Assembly: GCF_021869535.1 (NCBI RefSeq)
Contig: NW_026262593.1
Coordinates: 69,838,322-69,902,321 of the forward strand
Origin: Mytilus californianus
Taxonomy: Eukaryota > Mollusca > Bivalvia > Mytilida > Mytilidae
DNA length: 64,000 bases
Direction of reading: 5' to 3'
Made by a program: the position numbers and the translations under genes. Every line of letters begins with the position of its first letter. Position 1 is the first letter of the stretch. Below the pieces are notes generated by a model. It had not been told where the DNA came from. It ran no database searches and saw only the letters and a program-made list of their open reading frames with translations. This document shows positions 11,191 to 21,759 of this stretch, one piece after another.

Positions 11191-12242
11191 TTAATTGTTG
11201 AATCTGTTATTAATCAATCTAGTACGAATAACTGCACCATAATTTTGTATACCAACATATTGCTGTCCACCAATGTTTCCATGATCACTTGGATTATTGT
11301 TTCCTGGAGGCAATGGAATTCTATTGTCAATACACATGTTGTGTAGAACAACAACAGCTACTATAATGTCACAACATCTAACTGGGCTGTACAACAATGT
11401 TCCTGCAGTGGTATCGATACTTCGGAACCGAGATTTCAACACTCCAAAACTCCTCTCAACAGCACATCTTGTTCTCATATGGCAACTGTTGTAACGTTGG
11501 TCCTGTCTTGTTGTTAGGTTTATGACTGGTGTTAGGAGCCAAGGTCGAAGTGGATATCCACTGTCCCCAAGAAGCCATCCATCGCTTATGTCTCCGTCTT
11601 CAAACATTTCACAAAGCCTTGAATTGCTCAATGCAAATGAGTCATGTGTACTACCAGGCCACTTTGCCACAATGTTTAAAAACTTCAAGTTTGAGTCACA
11701 AACTCCCATTACATTAAGCGAGTGGTAATTTTTTTCTGTTTACGTACAAGTGTTCATCAACAGCTGGGCTTTGATACGCACATGAGTACCATCAACAGCA
11801 CCAATAACATTTGGAAAATTTGAAATGTCATAAAAACCTTGCTTTAAAGCTTGAAGAGATGCTTGATCTGTGGGCATCGAAATGTATTGATTGCATACAT
11901 TTTTCAAACATTGTGTGACGTCACGTGTAATAGTATAGAAACACTAGCTCTAGAAATACGATGGACATCAGCATTAACCAGTTGAAAGCTCCCAGTCGCA
12001 TAAAATCTTAGGGCTACCATTATTTGTAATGAGACAGGAAATGCATGGGACCTTTAAGTCGGCCTAGCGAGCTCATTTTGGAACATTCCACAAAGTTCTA
12101 GAATCATTGGTCTTGAAAGTCTATATTTACGTACAATATCAGCATCGTCCAAATAGTCTAATGGATTGTCTCTGTCCCTAAACACTCTGTTTCGGCGAAT
12201 ATTATTCGCTCGTCGTCTTACATGAACATACACAGCGGCCAT
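11191..12242 (-). pseudogene. HARBI1-type DDE transposase (DDE_4), frameshifted
   Basis: The N-terminal piece (12054-12242) carries RDNPLDYLDDADIVRKYRLS, typical of HARBI1-like transposases. After a frame change near 12060 it reads FYATGSFQLVNADVHRISRA. After another near 11935 it reads NFPNVIGAVDGTHVRI, with the first catalytic Asp. An extra A in an A-run near 11735 shifts frame before NYHSLNVMGVCD (second Asp region) and WPGSTHDS. The C-terminal piece (11191-11709) has GDSGYPL, the VERSFGVLKSRF block and a LHNMC motif. At least three frameshifts disable it. In function this enzyme cuts and joins transposon ends together with the Myb-like partner encoded convergently. Confidence 0.9.
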
Positions 12243-12566
12243 ATTTGTTGTTTTTATTTCAACTTAGGACATCATAACTCTTAGGACTATCCTAAGACCA
12301 TCATAAGACACCTATTCATATATCCTAACTTTAGGATCAAATTTAGGACATATCTTAACTTAGGAGACTTTCGTTAACCTGACTTAGGACTAAGACGTGT
12401 CCTAAGACCATCCTAAGACACGTCCTAGTCCTAAGACCGCTTCGTTGACACGGCCCCAGGTATACAAGAGTACAATATAATTACAAACATAAGATAATAC
12501 ATAGCGAGACAGGACAGACAAAACACACACAAATACATAGTATGTTATAAAAGACATTTGATATTA

Positions 12567-13450
12567 TTAATCAAAGTATTTCATAATTTTCTTTACAAAA
12601 ATTGATAATTTCTTTTGCACTTGTACGTTACATATAGACAGCAGACCAGTAAATTTGTTCATGTTTGGATTAATTACATAATAATATGGTATAAACTTTG
12701 ATCTAAGAGCAGAAATATCAGCATTTTTACAGGTAAACAATATATGAAACTCGTCACCTATTCCCTCATTACATAAAGTACATATTCTATTTTCTCGCGG
12801 AATCCCTGCCCATCTCCACGTTTCAATAGGTAACTTCAAGTTCGAACATCGAAGTTTAGAAATAAAATATCTGTCCCTAGGTAATAATCGTAATAGATAT
12901 GATTCCAAACAAAACTCAATTAAAGAATAGTATTCCCCCCTGGATGCATTATGTATCTGTGAAAACCAATGCTGATAGTGCTGATCCGTTAATCGCTGTT
13001 TAACTATACTCTTTAACCAATCATTATTTACAACTAATTGATCGTTCCATATAAAGGTAAGACCTGTATCATCAAAAAAATATTTTACATATTGAATCCA
13101 CTTGAATTTGGTAGGATTATTTCCATGTAATTTAATCATAAGTCTAAGAAGGATATTTGACAGTTTGCTCTCTGCTTTAATATAGTTCTGCTCCAGAATG
13201 ATGTCATCCTATGTTTTATAGAGATATCTAAAGGAATCCGACCCAATTCCACGTAAACCATAAAATTTGGTGTACTATTCCGAACACCGTGATGCATTTT
13301 CTCAATATTCTGTTTATTTTCAAACCCCCAAACCTCTGATGAATATAATAATATAGGTGCGATTACAGCATCGAAAAGTTGTAACTGAATATCAAAACAT
13401 TGCTTGTTAAACCAAGGTTTTGTATTGCTTTTCGGTTTGCGATTTTTAAA
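12567..13450 (-). pseudogene. LINE polyprotein C-terminal remnant
   Basis: The minus strand reads the RT C-terminal block FDAVIAPILLYSSEVWGF near 13330-13390, then MVYVELGRIPLDISIKHRM near 13220-13260. A 190-aa open piece (12567-13139) ends with a zinc-knuckle-like segment RICTLCNEGIGDEFHILFTC (Cys/His pattern of the post-RT zf-RVT type). Upstream RT motifs are absent, so the copy is 5' truncated, as LINEs commonly are. A stop separates the two parts near 13140. Confidence 0.8.
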
Positions 13451-13479
13451 CGGCTTTAAAAGAATGAGATTTTACCAAA

Positions 13480-14220
13480 ATGTTCCCCCACTTTTTTCTC
13501 ACTAGAAATTGACAAGGATCTTCATCTTAAATAGATATGAATACTGTTCATAAAAAATGTCGTTATCAGATGAGGCAATCTTGACTTATTATATGACATG
13601 AATAGGTTGATGGGCGGATAGACAGACAGTAATAGCTATAGAGCACCATGGACTAGTCGGCGTGGTCTTACTAGCATTACAAAACCAGACCAAAGGGTAT
13701 ATTGAACCATCGTAGTCCAACATATTTTGATTCCTCAACAAAAGTGAAACGAAGTCCAGTCTTTTGATGTAATAATTGCAATGATAAAGTTTATAGATAC
13801 AGAATGATTTGAACGCTTTCAGTGATTTTTGCAATGACAAATATGTGACATGAACTTGATCTTTCATGATCTTTTTCACGATCGCAAAAAGTGGTACCCA
13901 ATCTTACAGTGGGATATCTAATATTGCCTCCTCTGCAAACACTTTAAACTTATTTCTATATTGAAAGTTCTCGTGGCAAGAGCAGATGGGCATACTCAAA
14001 AACTAAGATGTGAAAAATAGGCATATTTGGAAAAATTGTAACAAAAACTATGTGGAACTCTCCGAAAATTAGTGACTTGAAAGTGCTTTAGATTTTGTAC
14101 AAGATTATTTTCAATCCATTTATTCATCAATGTGCAGCAATGATTAACATTTTTTAAATTTCAGTTTAGCAAGCTTCTACTGCAGTTATCTCGATAAATA
14201 ATGAAAATAAAACATCATGT
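13480..14220. other. Non-coding stretch
   Basis: AT-rich and without a recognised element. A chance 96-codon minus frame at 13589-13879 has no recognisable domain. Confidence 0.4.
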
Positions 14221-14223
14221 ATT

Positions 14224-14371
14224 TAAGAAATGAATGCTTCTTTTTGTAATTTTATTGGGGTGTAAAAGTGTTGACCGAAGCACATTTTGTTTCCGCGCTT
14301 CATTGTAAAAGTGTGCACGATCAACACTTTTACACCCCAATAAAATTACAAAAAGAAGCATTTATTTCTTA
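14224..14371. mobile_element. Fold-back MITE with ~51-bp arms
   Basis: The left arm 14224-14274 and right arm 14321-14371 are near-perfect inverted copies (core TTTTATTGGGGTGTAAAAGT against its complement). They flank a 46-base spacer that contains another small inverted pair (GAAGC/GCTTC). A transcript would form a long hairpin. Confidence 0.85.
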
Positions 14372-15184
14372 TAATTACATTTTTATGCTAATAAGACCAT
14401 GAAAAAAAGTTTTATCAAGTTTTTCTTTTATTTACCTGTGCATTTTTTGTAGAAGCACGTGTCATCACGAATGTTACATTTCATTGTGATATGAAGGTTA
14501 ATTTTTGAATGACGCGCGATTGTTGTTAGCCAATCAAACTAACGAATTCTCGTGAAACATACATGCATGTAATGTAATTATTTGCATTTATTTATTTATT
14601 TATTTATTTGCATTCAATTTCTAATAACACAGTTTAACAAATACTTTCTTGTACGTTTGTTGTTAAGAAATAACTTGTAATCAGTATTGTCACCGACATT
14701 GTTTTACTATTGATTTTGTCTACTTTTTCATCAGAAGATTTACTTCAACATTGTTCATATAATAGTCATTAAGTCATTCATATAGTGAAAAAGAAATCAT
14801 GTTTGTTTACATTTGTTATGTTATTGAAAAGATGAATAGCAAACTGCCTTTTGTAGTTTTATAAAAAATATATAATTGTACTTTAACAAAACAACTGTTG
14901 TAGCAACATTTGAATTTGATGGTTTGGCTGTTCTCCCAAGGCCCGTATTGGTTTAGACGCTCCTGAACGTTTTATAAACATGATAAATTTGGCCGCAACA
15001 CAATCGTACCTAATAATGTTTTTTGCCAGAGTTACTTTTTTTGAACACTGAAATGTGTTGCCTTATCTAATGAGGTATATTGTAAACTGAATTAGAGACG
15101 GTCTTTATTTAGTTGCAATATCATTTCTTTTCCTCGATTGTGACTCATCGAAAGATTTTTCACCAAATGTGTACCTACTTGAGC
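14372..15184. other. Non-coding stretch with TTTA microsatellite
   Basis: Contains a (TTTA)n tract at about 14585-14612. No gene is recognised in the remainder. Confidence 0.5.
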
Positions 15185-15402
15185 AACACATGCATGGTTG
15201 TCACATTTAGAGCAAGATCTGATGTCCTTTCCGGATAATCGGAGACCATCGGTTTTTGATGGGGTTCGTGTTGCTCAGTTTTAAGTTTTCTCTGCAGTAC
15301 TTTGTGGACTGCTGTATGTCATTTCGTTTTTGTTTTTTTTTTTGCCATGACGTTGTCAGTTTCTCTTCGACTTATGATTTTTGAATTCCCTTTGGTATCA
15401 TC
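15185..15402 (-). repeat. Dispersed repeat family A, long copy
   Basis: Shows GGGGTTCGTGTTGCTCAG, CCATGACGTTGTCAGTTT and CCCTTTGGTATC, the reverse of the family A order at 63572-63808. Confidence 0.75.
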
Positions 15403-15708
15403 CGCTACTTTTATTCTGACAAAAGTATTTTGTACAGAAGTTGATAACAAATAAGAAAAGAAAGTGAAATATCAAAAATATTCTTACCATACGGTATTTG
15501 TGGAAGGGTTTTGAACAGGGAAGTCATATGTCCAAAAATAGTAAATTTATTCATTATGTACCGTATCATTCATACAATTTAAATAGTACAGGTATGCATT
15601 ATCTACAGCTGAACGCATATGAACAAATATATCTATTATATAAATATCTTGTTACCAAATTATAGTCTGGTATCTTTGATAAGTTTTATATTAAAGGCAG
15701 TCTTTGTG

Positions 15709-16106
15709 TTAAGGATGTACTTAGGTGAAATTAACAAAATCTAGAATTTAAAATTGATACTATAAGTCAGAAAAGCATTAGTTAAGGAACAAAATAAGCT
15801 AAAAATATTGATAGGTTATGGAGCTCCTTTTCGAGATATTTAATTTTTAAAAAATGGCAGGAAAGGCTGACTCGGACTTTTACCTTATATTTGCATTGGT
15901 ATTATTTGGGTCTCAAATCGAAAGAAAAGAAATCTAGAATCTGCTTACATTTTTGGTAAATGACCTTTTATGAGCTATTGAAGTCTTATATTTAAAGAAA
16001 AATGGGTGTTATGGGGCAAAATATTTTGCCATGTATCGTAGGAAAAAAGCCAAGGAGTCCGAACATCTGACAAAAATTCCTAAACCTGGCCTAAGTACAT
16101 CCTTAA
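15709..16106. mobile_element. TTAA-flanked MITE (family T1)
   Basis: Starts TTAAGGATGTACTTAGG and ends CCTAAGTACATCCTTAA, a clean terminal inverted repeat with TTAA at each edge. It is 398 bp with no coding capacity. TTAA duplication is typical of piggyBac- and Kolobok-type transposases. A longer relative with similar tips is at 62567-63338. Confidence 0.88.
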
Positions 16107-17190
16107 CTTGTTGTGCGTCAAGTCAGATGTTTAAAATGTACCTGCTAGCAAGGACTAAACATACACAAACAAATACACACACACACAAATACTCATGGTA
16201 AACTAACATGCATACACATAGAAATAGTATTATGTTTTTATATTTTATCCTACTGATGAAAATGAGAATGACCAATCAGCTGTATTAAAAGAAAGGCGAA
16301 AGATACCAAAGGGATATTCAACCTAAAATATATAAATATAACGGTAAAAATATACCTGTACTGTTTGTTCATGAATGAGAAGATATGTATGGGTAAGGTT
16401 GCCGATGAGACATTTTTCTACCCGAGACGAAACGAAGTGAATTTTAGCAACTATATATAGGGGTTAGTACGTACTTCAACAATGGATAAAACCCATACCG
16501 TTTAGGAGTAAGATATACAGGTTGAAAAAGTGTGATACAATTCTAATAAGAAAACCAACTACCTGTTCAATTCTGAAACAATAAAAACAATTAAAGTCAA
16601 ACAAATATGGCATGCAAAAAAAAAGATACATCATGATAGGCTTTATCATTTAAGAGTCCTGGATGTGACGTTTAACACCAACAACAAATGAATAAAACAA
16701 AACGAGAAAAGCCAGCTACACTAAACCAATTAATTATCTGGAATGTTGATAACAGGGGGATGGTAAAATTGTGACAGATAGACAAATGGTTGACTTCAAG
16801 ATGTTGAAAATACTAGAACCCATCAGAACAACTTAAGCTGTGATCGCATTCAACTCCCCAATTCCCACTAAAAGACATATCTTCTTTATTCGAAAAAACA
16901 ACTTCCGTTGACCTATGACGATTTGGCTGTTGGTTTTTTTACGACCGTTTTTTTTTTTCAAACGTGATAAACATAAGTATAGATCGTAAGTAACAATGGT
17001 TGCTTCAGAATTTCTTTCTTTTCCATACTAGATACAAAAATTACACAAGTTTCATTACAACCAACGTTATACTCCTGTTTGGGTTTGCTAAGTGCTGCAT
17101 AAAAACCTCTTTCCAAACTATTAACATCTATTTTACCAGAAATCAAATCGGAGTTTCAGAGTAACTATCTCTACGGGTGGTCTAAACGAT
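16107..17190. other. Non-coding stretch with repeat fragments
   Basis: Holds a CA-rich microsatellite at about 16155-16195 and a short family A fragment at 16288-16322 (GAAAGGCGAAAGATACC). A diverged family-B-like piece lies around 16395-16510. The remainder shows no gene. Confidence 0.45.
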
Positions 17191-17199
17191 ATGTTAGAT

Positions 17200-17660
17200 T
17201 ATATACAATCTAAGTCTCTTTCCTTTTCAATTTGTTCAAAAACATTTGACTTCTCTATCTCTTACGCCAATATCCGTCATTCTAAACTGAAAGACACATC
17301 AAAAGATGTTTGTTTCATAAAAAAAGAATGGCCAATGTAAATACAAATATCTTGTCTAATGAAGAGGTAAAACATACTTTGAAAAAAACACACTATGATT
17401 CTAACTAAACAATCTTTGAAACTAACATGATTGAAATGTTTGAGTTTTTTTACATGTTTGTTACGTTTGGAGGACGTGTTTGTCAACAAACAACTGACAT
17501 TCAATATGGGCACCAATTGTCCTCATGTCGACTTTTTTTTATTAGAGGACGATTTAAATACACAAGCTTTCAGTAGAGTGAAATGAAACGATCATTGTTT
17601 CTTAACTTCACAATCCGCTATATCGATGATGTAATCTGGCTTATCCCATAGAACTTGAAA
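17200..17660 (+). pseudogene. Decayed reverse transcriptase fragment
   Basis: Reading across several frames on the plus strand gives ordered RT motifs: KTFDFSISYANIRHSKLKD (about 17235-17295), KYKYLV (about 17340), MIEMFEFF then FVTFGGRVCQQT (about 17430-17490), MGTNCP (about 17503) and the catalytic-site block FTIRYIDDV (about 17610). The order and spacing match a reverse transcriptase whose active site is YIDD. Stops and frameshifts are frequent. The pattern recalls an RT family abundant in mussels and possibly Penelope-like, but I cannot assign it firmly. Confidence 0.7.
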
Positions 17661-17769
17661 TAATGGATCCCACAGATACAGACTATCTGCCTCTTATCTT
17701 GAATAGCATCTAGAAAATTGACAAAAGAGATTATTCCAATTTTGAACTTTCCCATTGTAAGTATCAATA

Positions 17770-17872
17770 TTAAAGAAGCACATGTCTCATATTTGAGACA
17801 AGACATGAATTGATCATCTCTGTATTTATCTCCAAAGCCATTTACATTCCAAGTTGTCAAATAATGGTGCAT
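17770..17872 (-). pseudogene. LINE endonuclease N-terminal fragment
   Basis: The minus strand begins LTTWNVNGFGDKYRDDQFMS followed by CLKYE, the standard first block of LINE EEP endonucleases (TWNVNG, then a helix with K/R). It loses similarity after about 30 codons and runs into the antisense of the plus-strand RT remnant. The longer 84-codon frame is therefore a fusion of two dead pieces. Confidence 0.6.
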
Positions 17873-17879
17873 AATGATA

Positions 17880-18715
17880 ATAGTAGCAATCTATGATTCT
17901 AAGAAAGATAACTCTAAATGTATTAAAGCTATCAATTCTTGTGTACAAGACAAAATTATAATTTATACAGGGTTTTTGTACAAGTTATATGTTTTTTGAC
18001 ACATACCCTTTTGCACCAGGTAGTAAAAGTTTATCTTCTAAAATTTATCAGCCTTAAATTCAAATTCATATACTTAAACCTAACATTTAGTGCTATTCTC
18101 CTTGTCCTAATACTGGAAATATGGACACCTGAACTGTTTAAATTCTATTTGTATATTTCTCCTTATACCAAAATCATATCCATATAAATTCATCCATTTG
18201 TGTTAAGCTGTTTATAAAACACTGATAACTTGCACAAAAATTATGTGCAAATTATAATTTGTACAACATTACAATTTGTACACAACACAATTACGCTATG
18301 ATTTAAATTGTATGAATTATGATCAATTATGGGTAAAATGAGTCATGGCAAATTGCACATTGTAATTATACTGAAACGTTTGGTATAAAAACTGTCTTGA
18401 CCTTTCTTTGAATAGGAAAATATTCAAATTCAAATTTATATTTATTTTGACTCTTGATATTTATATTTATTATAAAACATATTTTTCTTTGATTTTAAAG
18501 ATATGATTTACAGGATCGTTTCTTGTATTTATGGGCTAATCAATTTTATAAATTTATTATAAGACACTGACCCTCTTCAGTTTTTTTTCAGTATTAACTG
18601 AAGACGGAAAGTTGCCGAAACGTCTCAAAAATGTTTAATAACTACAATAATATAATATGTGTTCCCTATTGGAATTTTGAAACAATAATCTATATTTATC
18701 AATTTCATACCTCTG
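17880..18715. other. Non-coding AT-rich stretch
   Basis: Very AT-rich, with repeated TTGTACA/TGTGCAA words at about 18225-18290. AACTGAAGACGGAAAGTTGC lies at about 18596, a phrase seen near mobile-element tails. No gene recognised. Confidence 0.35.
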
Positions 18716-18840
18716 TCATTTCGTACCCAAAATTACCATTCGGTACCAAACATTTACCATTTTGTACCCTATCGGCCAACTGCATTAACCATTTCGTAAC
18801 TCATAGACTAAATACATGTTTACTATTTCGTGTCATATAT
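18716..18840 (+). repeat. Array of CCATTTCGTACC-like words
   Basis: Degenerate words such as CATTTCGTACC, CCATTCGGTACC, CCATTTTGTACC and CCATTTCGTAAC recur every 20-40 bases. The reverse-complement word forms a second array at 19955-20135. Confidence 0.6.
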
Positions 18841-19034
18841 TTGTAAATCGTTGAAATTTTGTCCCCACATCGGTATTGGATAGTGTAAAACAAAAATGTA
18901 TAATTAATAAGAAAAAGATCCTTAATTCATACTGCCCCACGAAAAGTTTTTAAAATGTTTTATATCTAGTGCATAGGAATAAAGACATTTGATTTGATTT
19001 ATATGCTCTATATGGGCCCTTTAACTGGGAATAA

Positions 19035-19178
19035 AGGGAAGCAAGTTAACTCGTACCATTGCAAACTCGTACCACGTCAACTCGTACCACTAAAAGTCAA
19101 CTCGTACCAATGTTAACCCGTACCACTGCGAAGTCGTACCATTGCGAACTCGTACCACTGCAATCTCGTACCATTAAA
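19035..19178 (+). repeat. Short tandem array of CTCGTACCA units
   Basis: Eight CGTACCA-type words (ACTCGTACCATTGC, ACTCGTACCACTGC and variants) are spaced about 15 bases apart. Confidence 0.8.
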
Positions 19179-19179
19179 A

Positions 19180-19950
19180 ATATATGCATTGATTTTGAAA
19201 ATCTTTATAAAATATTAATTGATTTTCCTTAATATTATACAAAAAATTATTGAAAAAATATACAATATACGAATGGTTTATGAATTTTTATTTCAAATCT
19301 TTATAAAACAAATGAATTTCTTAATTACCATGTTAATTGGTAAATTAAATTCCTTTGATTGTGTGATTATGTCTGTAGTTAACTAATCAACTTGTTTAAT
19401 CCTATCAGAGACATTTAATACATATCATATGTCTCTGATCCTATTATTAAATTATGATTGGTGTTATATAATTTAAATTTTAGGAAAATAAAGACATTTG
19501 ATTTGATTTGATACTGCATATAAAAAAATGTTTTTTTTTTTTATAAATAGGTACAATACGTTATTAAACATTTTGCGATGATTTTGATTTAAAAAAAAAT
19601 ATTATAACATAAGTAAAATGCTTCCAACAGTTGTAAATTTATGAAGACCTATGATTGGTTTAAGTAAGCACTACACGGTAACTTTAATAGTTTTTATTAC
19701 ACTTAGATTGTTTGCAGGGTTTATCCTTAGCTAATTTTTCAACTCTAAAAATATGAGGTTAATTAAGAAAAAAGGAATAGTTATCTGCAACTGTTTTTGA
19801 TTTGCCAGGAAATGCAGTGAAAATTAAGAGACACAAGCTGATATTCACTCCAGTAGAAACCCATGAATAAAAACGTTTACATACGAATTTGCACCTTAAG
19901 TGACCAATTACAGAACTTGCTATGGCTTTTTCAATTTGAGAAATATGATA
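19180..19950. other. Non-coding AT-rich stretch between GTACC arrays
   Basis: Mostly A/T with T- and A-runs. The phrase AAATAAAGACATTTGATTTG occurs at about 19487 and in similar form at 18975. No gene. Confidence 0.4.
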
Positions 19951-19954
19951 CGAA

Positions 19955-20135
19955 ATATCATACATGTAAATTTACCGTGAGGTTCGAAATGGTATACATA
20001 TAAATTTTTCATGAGGTACGAAATGGCATGCAAATAAATCTTCCATCAAGTCCGAAATGACATACATATAAACTATTTCATAAGGTACGAAATGGGATAC
20101 ATATAAATATTCCATGAGGTACGAAATGGATTTTG
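19955..20135 (-). repeat. ~36-bp tandem array carrying GGTACGAAATGG
   Basis: Five units of the form GAGGTACGAAATGG followed by CATACATATAAAT repeat between about 19978 and 20130. The core is the reverse complement of the words at 18716-18840. A stray copy (AGGTACGAAATGAC) lies at about 24226. Confidence 0.75.
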
Positions 20136-20189
20136 CACTGAAGGGTACGAAACAGACTGGTACCCGGCCGTTATTGAAAATCTTGACAA

Positions 20190-20600
20190 TATTTTTAAAT
20201 TGGTCCACATTGAGGTCCAAAGGGTCCAAAATTAAACTTTGTTTGATTTCATAAAAAATTAAATTATTTAGTTGATATGCCAAAACTAACCATGTACCCT
20301 ATTTTGAATTTTTGTGTCCTTTTTGAAATTGGTCCACATTGAGGTCTTTTTAGGTCCAAAATAAAATTTTGTTTGATTTCAACAATAATTGAATTCTTTG
20401 GTTTCTTTGATATGCTGAATCTAACTGTGTATAGAATTTTGATTTTGGGTCTGGTTTTCAAATTGGTTCATATTAAGGCCAAAAGGGTCCAAAATTAAAG
20501 TTAGTTTGAGTTTAACCAAAATTATGTTCTATGGGTTCTTTGATATGCTGAATCTCTCCAGGCATTTAGATTTTGGATATTGGACCATAATGCAAATGCA
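20190..20600. repeat. ~132-bp tandem repeat, three units
   Basis: Units start TTGGTCCACATTGAGGTC at about 20200 and 20329, with a diverged unit at about 20463. Each contains GGTCCAAAATTAAA and TTGATATGCTGAATC. The region continues to about 20800 in unrelated repeat sequence. Confidence 0.8.
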
Positions 20601-20819
20601 GGTAAATGTCCAATTTCAAATTTTTTTAAGTTCATATAGACAACATTCATTCCGTTTCAGAAACCTTTACTGTGTTAAATTTTAAATCACAATCCAAATA
20701 CAGAGCTGTAATAAGCTTGAATGTTGTGACCATACTTGTTTAGGGTTCAACATTTGCGGTCGTATCAAGATGTGTTGTCTGGAGCATTTTATTTTTTGTT
20801 GTTTGAATTTCCATTATTA

Positions 20820-21060
20820 TGAGTAATAGGATAACTAACTGTATTTGGTATACATGTCCATCAGACAGGGTTTACCTGACCTCAACTTCATTTCATGGAT
20901 CAATGATCAAGGTTAAGTTTTCTTATCAGATACTTAACTATAAGCAACATGTAAACAATATTTGCTGTATGCAATGATTGTACATAAGGTATGGTTCATC
21001 TGACCTCATTTTCATGGATGATTGATAATGTTAAGTGTATTTGATACTTATAGTAAAAAC
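20820..21060 (+). repeat. Diverged units of the ~147-bp repeat
   Basis: Phrases GGTATACATGTCCATCAGAC, CTTCATTTCATGGATCAATG and GTATGCAATGATTGTACA match the array at 40140-42960. Confidence 0.7.
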
Positions 21061-21063
21061 TTC

Positions 21064-21610
21064 ATATAACAGACTTCGCCTGTCCCAAGTCAGGAGCTTG
21101 TACATTACTAATTCAGTTTTTGTTGTTTGTTGCTTTATATCTTATTTGTTTTTTGTTCATTATTTTGTACATAAACCAGGCCGTAATTTTTATGCCCCAC
21201 CTAGGCATTATGTTTTTCGGTCTGTGTGTCTGTTCGTCTGCTTCAGGTTAAAGTTTTTGGTCGTGGTAGTTTTTGATGAAGTTGAAGTCAAATGAACTTG
21301 AAACTTAGGACACATGTTTCCTATGATATGATCTTTCTAATTTTAATACCAAATTAGAGTTTTGACCTCAAATTTCACAGTCCACTGAACATAGAAAATG
21401 ATAGTGCGAGTGGTGCATCCGTGTACTATGGACACATTCATGTTCTGAATTGTTTTACATTTGTCATTTCGGGGCCTTTAACAACTGACATTTCGGTATG
21501 GGTTTTGCTCATTGTTGAAGGCCGTACCTTTAGTTGTTAATTTCTGAGTAATTTGGTCTCTTGTGAAGAGTTGTTTCATTGGCAATCATATCACATCTTA
21601 TTTTTATATT
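21064..21610 (+). repeat. Dispersed repeat family B split by another repeat
   Basis: The left half (21064-21187) ends in AAACCAGGCCGTAA. The right half resumes at about 21447 with TGAATTGTTTTACATTTGTC. In intact copies (7497-7795) these parts are contiguous, so the intervening sequence is an insertion. Confidence 0.75.
21188..21446 (+). mobile_element. Nested repeat inserted in family B
   Basis: Begins TTTATGCCCCACCTAGGCAT, contains TTTTTGATGAAGTTGAAGTC and ends GGACACATTCATGTTC. It is bounded on both sides by family B sequence. I recognise it as a repeat type common in mussel DNA; this is from memory. Confidence 0.65.
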
Positions 21611-21686
21611 TTCAAATTTCAACATAAATTCAGTCACAATAGTAAGTAAAGCAGGCAAGACATTTCAGTGTCTGCACTCTTCTGTT

Positions 21687-21756
21687 CATCTTCGCTAGCC
21701 AAGGCCTACGATCCAGTCCCCTCGGACAGGATCGTAACCCTTGGCTAACGAAGATG
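21687..21756. repeat. 70-bp near-perfect palindrome
   Basis: Arms of 33 bases (CATCTTCGCTAGCCAAGG... against ...CTTGGCTAACGAAGATG) pair with about four mismatches around a 4-base loop. GC content is well above the surroundings. Confidence 0.9.
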
Positions 21757-21759
21757 TCT

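Larger units (their letters stand above)
8980..12460. mobile_element. PIF/Harbinger DNA transposon, nearly full length, inactivated
   Basis: The ends are inverted copies of CCTGGGGCCGTGTCAAYGAA (8980-8999 and 12441-12460). Both are followed inward by dense short repeats of the type TCCTAAGAC. Inside are two convergent genes, as usual for this superfamily: a Myb/SANT-like gene on plus (9481-10712) and a HARBI1-type transposase on minus (11191-12242). Both carry frameshifts or stops. A family A repeat (10893-11022) lies between the genes. Harbinger elements normally make 3-bp target duplications; no clear one is visible here. Total length is 3481 bp. Confidence 0.93.

Noticed and set aside
11297..11728. 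Three plus-strand frames of 62-68 codons
   Set aside because: Antisense shadows of the transposase remnant.
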